15,979 bases of DNA from Ghiorsea sp. Lineage in GTDB: Bacteria; Pseudomonadota; Zetaproteobacteria; Mariprofundales; Mariprofundaceae. A model generated the notes under the pieces. The model had not been told where the DNA came from and searched no databases. It saw only the letters and a program-made list of their open reading frames with translations. The stretch covers positions 1-15,979 of the forward strand of contig JALUWH010000085.1 in the NCBI GenBank assembly GCA_027019685.1, read 5' to 3'. The translations under genes were made by a program, and so were the position numbers. This document shows, piece after piece, positions 13,170 to 15,979 of the stretch. How positions within the stretch are numbered: the stretch's first letter is position 1; every line of letters begins with the position of its first letter.

Positions 13170-14828
13170 ATGATTGTTTCTCTGCATGTGCGTCAATTCG
13201 CACTTTTTGAGCACATAGAGCTTGAGCTCAACAAAGGTATGACTGTATTCACAGGCGAAACAGGTGCGGGAAAGTCGATTTTGGTGGATGCTTTGGGTGC
13301 AGTATTTGGAGCACGCGCCAATGCTGATTGGGTGCGTCATGGTGCAGAAAAAGCAGAAGTCATTGCTGAAATTGAATCTCAAGATACACGTCTATTTCAC
13401 CTGCTCAAAGAACAAGATATTGATGCCGATGATGGCATCATGATTCGCCGCGTCATCACCGCTGAAGGTCGTTCAAAAGCATGGGTTAATGGCATACCAA
13501 CCGCTGCTGGGGTATTAAAACAAATCGGCAATATTTGCTTTGATTTGCATGGGCAACATGAGCACCAAACGTTGATGCAGCCTGAGTTCCAACAGCAAAT
13601 CATTGATGCCCGAGTTGAGCAAAGCATCAAACAAACCGTAAATAAAACATATACACAACTCTCTGAAATCAACAAACGTTTGCGTGATTTACATGGCAGC
13701 CGTGATGAAGCACTTGAAAAAGAAGCCTGGATGCGTGAAGAAAGCGAGCGTTTATTGGCATTAGACATTGAAGATGGTTTGGAAGAAAAGCTGGAAACAG
13801 AATGTGAAGCAGGACGCAACATTGAGCAAGTGCAACAAGCTGCTGCAACTGCACTTAACCTGTTTGATGAACAAGAAATCACCGTACGCAACCTTTTGGG
13901 GGAAATCATTCATCAGGTTGAAGCGGTAGCTGAACATCACCCAAGCTTACAAGAAGCACATGCTTTGCTCACACAAATGGATTCGCTTGCCAGTGAAGTA
14001 TCTCCTTATTTGCAAGAAGTTTTGGATAGTCAAATAGATGCACAAAGCTTACAGCAAACCGAAGATAGGCTTGCCGATTTAAGGGCTGCCAAACGTAGGC
14101 ATGATACCGATGAAAACGGACTCTTAAAACTCATCAAGCAATGGCAAGAAAGCTTAAGCGCCTTGGATACAGCATCTTGGGATGAAGAAGCATTGCGCTC
14201 GCAGCAAAAAACATTAGAAACAGCATATCAAGAAGCCGCCACAACACTGCATCAAGCCCGCATTGAAGCAGCCGATAAACTGATCCAAGACTTACGTCCT
14301 TTTCTTAATCAACTTGGGCTTAAAAACATGCAATTATCGGCAAGTATTGACGCACGCAGTGATAAAAACACATGGAAAGCTGATGGTTGGGATGATATTC
14401 AATTATTGGCAGCAGCCAATATTGGCGAGCCTTTCAAAAGCTTAGCCGACACAGCATCGGGCGGTGAATTAAGTCGCTTGGTCTTAGCCCTTAAAGGCTG
14501 TGGGGCATTAGAAAATGAACCTGATACAGCTATTTTTGATGAAGTGGATGTTGGTATTGGTGGTGAAACGGGTTGGTGCGTAGGTGAATTATTGCGCAAT
14601 ATGGGTAATGAGCGACAAGTCTTGGTGGTATCACATTTACCACAAGTTGCCGCATGTGCACATCATCAAGTCGCCATTGAAAAATCAGTGCACAACAACC
14701 GAACACGCACCGATTTAAGCATACTTACAGGTGAACAACGCACATCAGAAATTGCGCGCATGTTGGGTGGCATCAATGATGAAAGCTTAAGTCATGCTGC
14801 AACCATGTTAAAACGTGGGCAAGCTTGA
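13170..14828 (+). CDS. recN: DNA repair protein RecN
   Basis: SMC-like ATPase acting in recombinational repair of double-strand breaks. The 552-residue protein has a Walker A motif GETGAGKS at 29-36, a Q-loop region GQHEHQ (128-133), a central coiled-coil part (about 150-390) rich in Glu, Gln and Leu, the ABC signature SGGELS at 430-435, and Walker B TAIFDEVD (453-460) followed by VGIGGETG. VSHLPQVAACAHHQ near the end is typical of the family. It begins directly after the nadK TAA and overlaps the following gene by one base (TGATG). I see no LexA box, and transcription probably comes from upstream in the run. Confidence 0.96.
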   Translation: MIVSLHVRQFALFEHIELELNKGMTVFTGETGAGKSILVDALGAVFGARANADWVRHGAEKAEVIAEIESQDTRLFHLLKEQDIDADDGIMIRRVITAEGRSKAWVNGIPTAAGVLKQIGNICFDLHGQHEHQTLMQPEFQQQIIDARVEQSIKQTVNKTYTQLSEINKRLRDLHGSRDEALEKEAWMREESERLLALDIEDGLEEKLETECEAGRNIEQVQQAAATALNLFDEQEITVRNLLGEIIHQVEAVAEHHPSLQEAHALLTQMDSLASEVSPYLQEVLDSQIDAQSLQQTEDRLADLRAAKRRHDTDENGLLKLIKQWQESLSALDTASWDEEALRSQQKTLETAYQEAATTLHQARIEAADKLIQDLRPFLNQLGLKNMQLSASIDARSDKNTWKADGWDDIQLLAAANIGEPFKSLADTASGGELSRLVLALKGCGALENEPDTAIFDEVDVGIGGETGWCVGELLRNMGNERQVLVVSHLPQVAACAHHQVAIEKSVHNNRTRTDLSILTGEQRTSEIARMLGGINDESLSHAATMLKRGQA

Positions 14829-15292
14829 TGCCCAACCCAATTGAAGTACGCCCTGCACAAGCGCAAGATGTTGAACAAATGTATGCCTTGATGCTGCCAT
14901 TCATGCAAGATAATACGCTGATTAGTCGTGACCAAGATGATATTTTTGAACATTTACAAGAGTTTGTTGTCGCCATAAAAGATGGAAACGTTTTAGGTGT
15001 TTCGGCACTGCATGTCTATGACACCGATTTAGCCGAAATCCGCTCTTTGGTGGTATCTCCCAAAGCACAGCGTATGTCTATTGGTCACCAATTGGTCAAA
15101 GCCTGTGAAGCTATGAGCCAAAAACTGGGGATTTCTCGTGTTTTCGCCTTAACTTATATTGATAAATTCTTTCTTTCCCAAGGTTATACTGTGGTTGCCA
15201 AAGAAAGCTTACCACAAAAAATTTGGACAGTATGTGTGCACTGCCCCAAGTTTAGCCATTGTGATGAAATTGCGGTGTGTAAAAACCTTTAG
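14828..15292 (+). CDS. Short ArgA-type GNAT acetyltransferase (probable N-acetylglutamate synthase)
   Basis: A 154-residue GNAT protein of the short N-acetylglutamate synthase type, which would make N-acetylglutamate for arginine synthesis. Family marks are IEVRPAQAQDVEQM, ALHVYDTDLAEIRSLVVSP, RVFALTYIDKFFLSQGY and the C-terminal KESLPQKIWTVCVHCPKF followed by CDEIAV with C136, C139 and C145, a cysteine cluster typical of this group. The acetyl-CoA loop reads QRMSIG (81-86) where RGRGIG is usual, so Ser replaces the first conserved Gly. Activity is therefore less certain. I start at ATG 14828; an in-frame TTG one codon earlier is possible. It is the last gene of the run, ends 8 bp before the convergent queC stop, and no other arg gene is nearby. 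Confidence 0.85.
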   Translation: MPNPIEVRPAQAQDVEQMYALMLPFMQDNTLISRDQDDIFEHLQEFVVAIKDGNVLGVSALHVYDTDLAEIRSLVVSPKAQRMSIGHQLVKACEAMSQKLGISRVFALTYIDKFFLSQGYTVVAKESLPQKIWTVCVHCPKFSHCDEIAVCKNL

Positions 15293-15300
15293 CTCTAAAC

Positions 15301-15975
15301 CTAATCCAATAGTGGATCAGTTTTTCCCAACTCAGCAAACCCTTGGTTTCTAAAATGGCATGAATCACAATGCCCGCAAGGCGTGCCATCATCTTTAGGA
15401 TCATAACATGAGCGCGTCATGGCATAATCTACCCCCAATGATAAACCCAACTGGATAATTTCTGACTTATCCAAATGTAATAAAGGTGCCACGACTTCAA
15501 AATCTGCGCCTTGCACCCCTGCTTTTGTACCCAAAGCAACCGTTTTAGCAAATGAGTTTAAGAACTCAGGACGACAATCGGGGTAACCTGAATAGTCCAC
15601 CACATTTGCACCAATCACCAATTTGTTTGCGCCTACAGTCTCTGCAAATGCAGCCGCTAACGACAAAAAGATAAGATTACGCGCAGGCACATAGGTTGAA
15701 GGAATTGAAGTTGTTTCCGCTTGGTCTTTAGGCACATCCAAATTACTTGTTAACGATGAACCGCCAATAGCATGCAAGTCCACGCTGATGACCTGATGTT
15801 TTTTCACTGCAAAAGCCTTTGCAATGTCCTTTGATGCTTCTAGCTCAATACGATGACGCTGCCCATAATCAAAAGCGATGGTGAAACATTCCCAACCTTT
15901 TTCCTTACTTGCCCATGCTAGAGCCGTAGCAGAATCCAACCCGCCTGATAATAATACAACCGCTTTCGTTGTCAT
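15301..15975 (-). CDS. queC: 7-cyano-7-deazaguanine synthase QueC
   Basis: ATP-dependent enzyme that turns 7-carboxy-7-deazaguanine and ammonia into preQ0, a step in making the tRNA base queuosine. The 224-residue protein is complete. It has the PP-loop SGGLDS at 10-15, AFDYGQRH, YVPARNLIFLSLA, GANVVDYSGYPDCRPEF, and the zinc-binding cysteines C190, C200, C203 and C206 near the end (SCYDPKDDGTPCGHCDSC). The start ATG is 4 bases from the window edge, so its ribosome-binding site and neighbours are not visible. The 3' end converges on the acetyltransferase gene. Confidence 0.97.
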   Translation of the reverse strand: MTTKAVVLLSGGLDSATALAWASKEKGWECFTIAFDYGQRHRIELEASKDIAKAFAVKKHQVISVDLHAIGGSSLTSNLDVPKDQAETTSIPSTYVPARNLIFLSLAAAFAETVGANKLVIGANVVDYSGYPDCRPEFLNSFAKTVALGTKAGVQGADFEVVAPLLHLDKSEIIQLGLSLGVDYAMTRSCYDPKDDGTPCGHCDSCHFRNQGFAELGKTDPLLD

Positions 15976-15979
15976 ACCC

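Noticed and set aside
13397..13909. 170-codon minus-strand frame inside recN
   Set aside because: Ser/Cys-rich low-quality protein opposite well-conserved RecN sequence; typical antisense shadow of a Glu/Gln/Leu-rich coiled-coil gene.
15304..15325. Hairpin ATCCA-ATAG-TGGAT followed by CAG and five T residues, as terminator of the recN run
   Set aside because: The stem is only 5 bp, the T-run is not adjacent, and it lies within the coding end of queC. Possible but too weak to call.

Overview
This window is a compact, moderately AT-rich stretch of what looks like a proteobacterial chromosome. It holds fourteen complete protein genes and the 3' end of a fifteenth. Most are housekeeping genes of the gamma-proteobacterial type: thymidylate synthase, glutamyl-tRNA synthetase, MutY, HtpX, NAD kinase, RecN and QueC. 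A TonB/TolA-type transducer, a signal-peptide-bearing gamma-glutamyltransferase, a di-haem cytochrome and a possible cytochrome tail at the left edge point to a Gram-negative cell with c-type cytochromes. A marine gamma- or zetaproteobacterium would fit, but this is inference from gene content and the sequence alone does not settle it. I see no rRNA, tRNA, CRISPR array, transposase or phage gene.

Left part (1-1423): the end of a small, possibly haem-binding protein, an inverted-repeat-rich spacer ending in a strong intrinsic terminator, then thyA on the minus strand. thyA is divergent from a small secreted EF-hand protein. A short perfect inverted repeat in the divergent spacer could be an operator.

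Centre-left (1424-7720, plus strand): EF-hand protein, gltX, tonB/tolA-like and mutY are packed with almost no spacing and mutY appears to use TTG. After a 201-bp spacer holding a dispersed palindromic repeat comes a two-gene unit: a PLP enzyme of the ACC deaminase / D-cysteine desulfhydrase family overlapping a secreted gamma-glutamyltransferase by 4 bp.

Centre-right (7721-10379, mostly minus strand): a second, longer copy of the repeat, flanked by 13-bp direct repeats, separates ggt from a convergent AraC-type regulator with a GyrI-like effector domain. Next comes a membrane-bound class III adenylate cyclase with an extracytoplasmic sensor region. The cyclase is divergent from htpX, whose upstream region carries a sigma-32-like promoter.

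Right part (10380-15292, plus strand): a tight six-gene run, htpX - cinA-like (COG1058 domain only) - di-haem cytochrome c - nadK - recN - short ArgA-type acetyltransferase, with overlaps or very short gaps at every junction. queC converges on it from the right edge and is complete.

I found no convincing new defence, mobile or secretion system. The points most worth a second look are the structured repeat family in two spacers, the membrane-anchored di-haem cytochrome embedded in the cinA-nadK-recN run, and the possible heat-shock promoter of that run.
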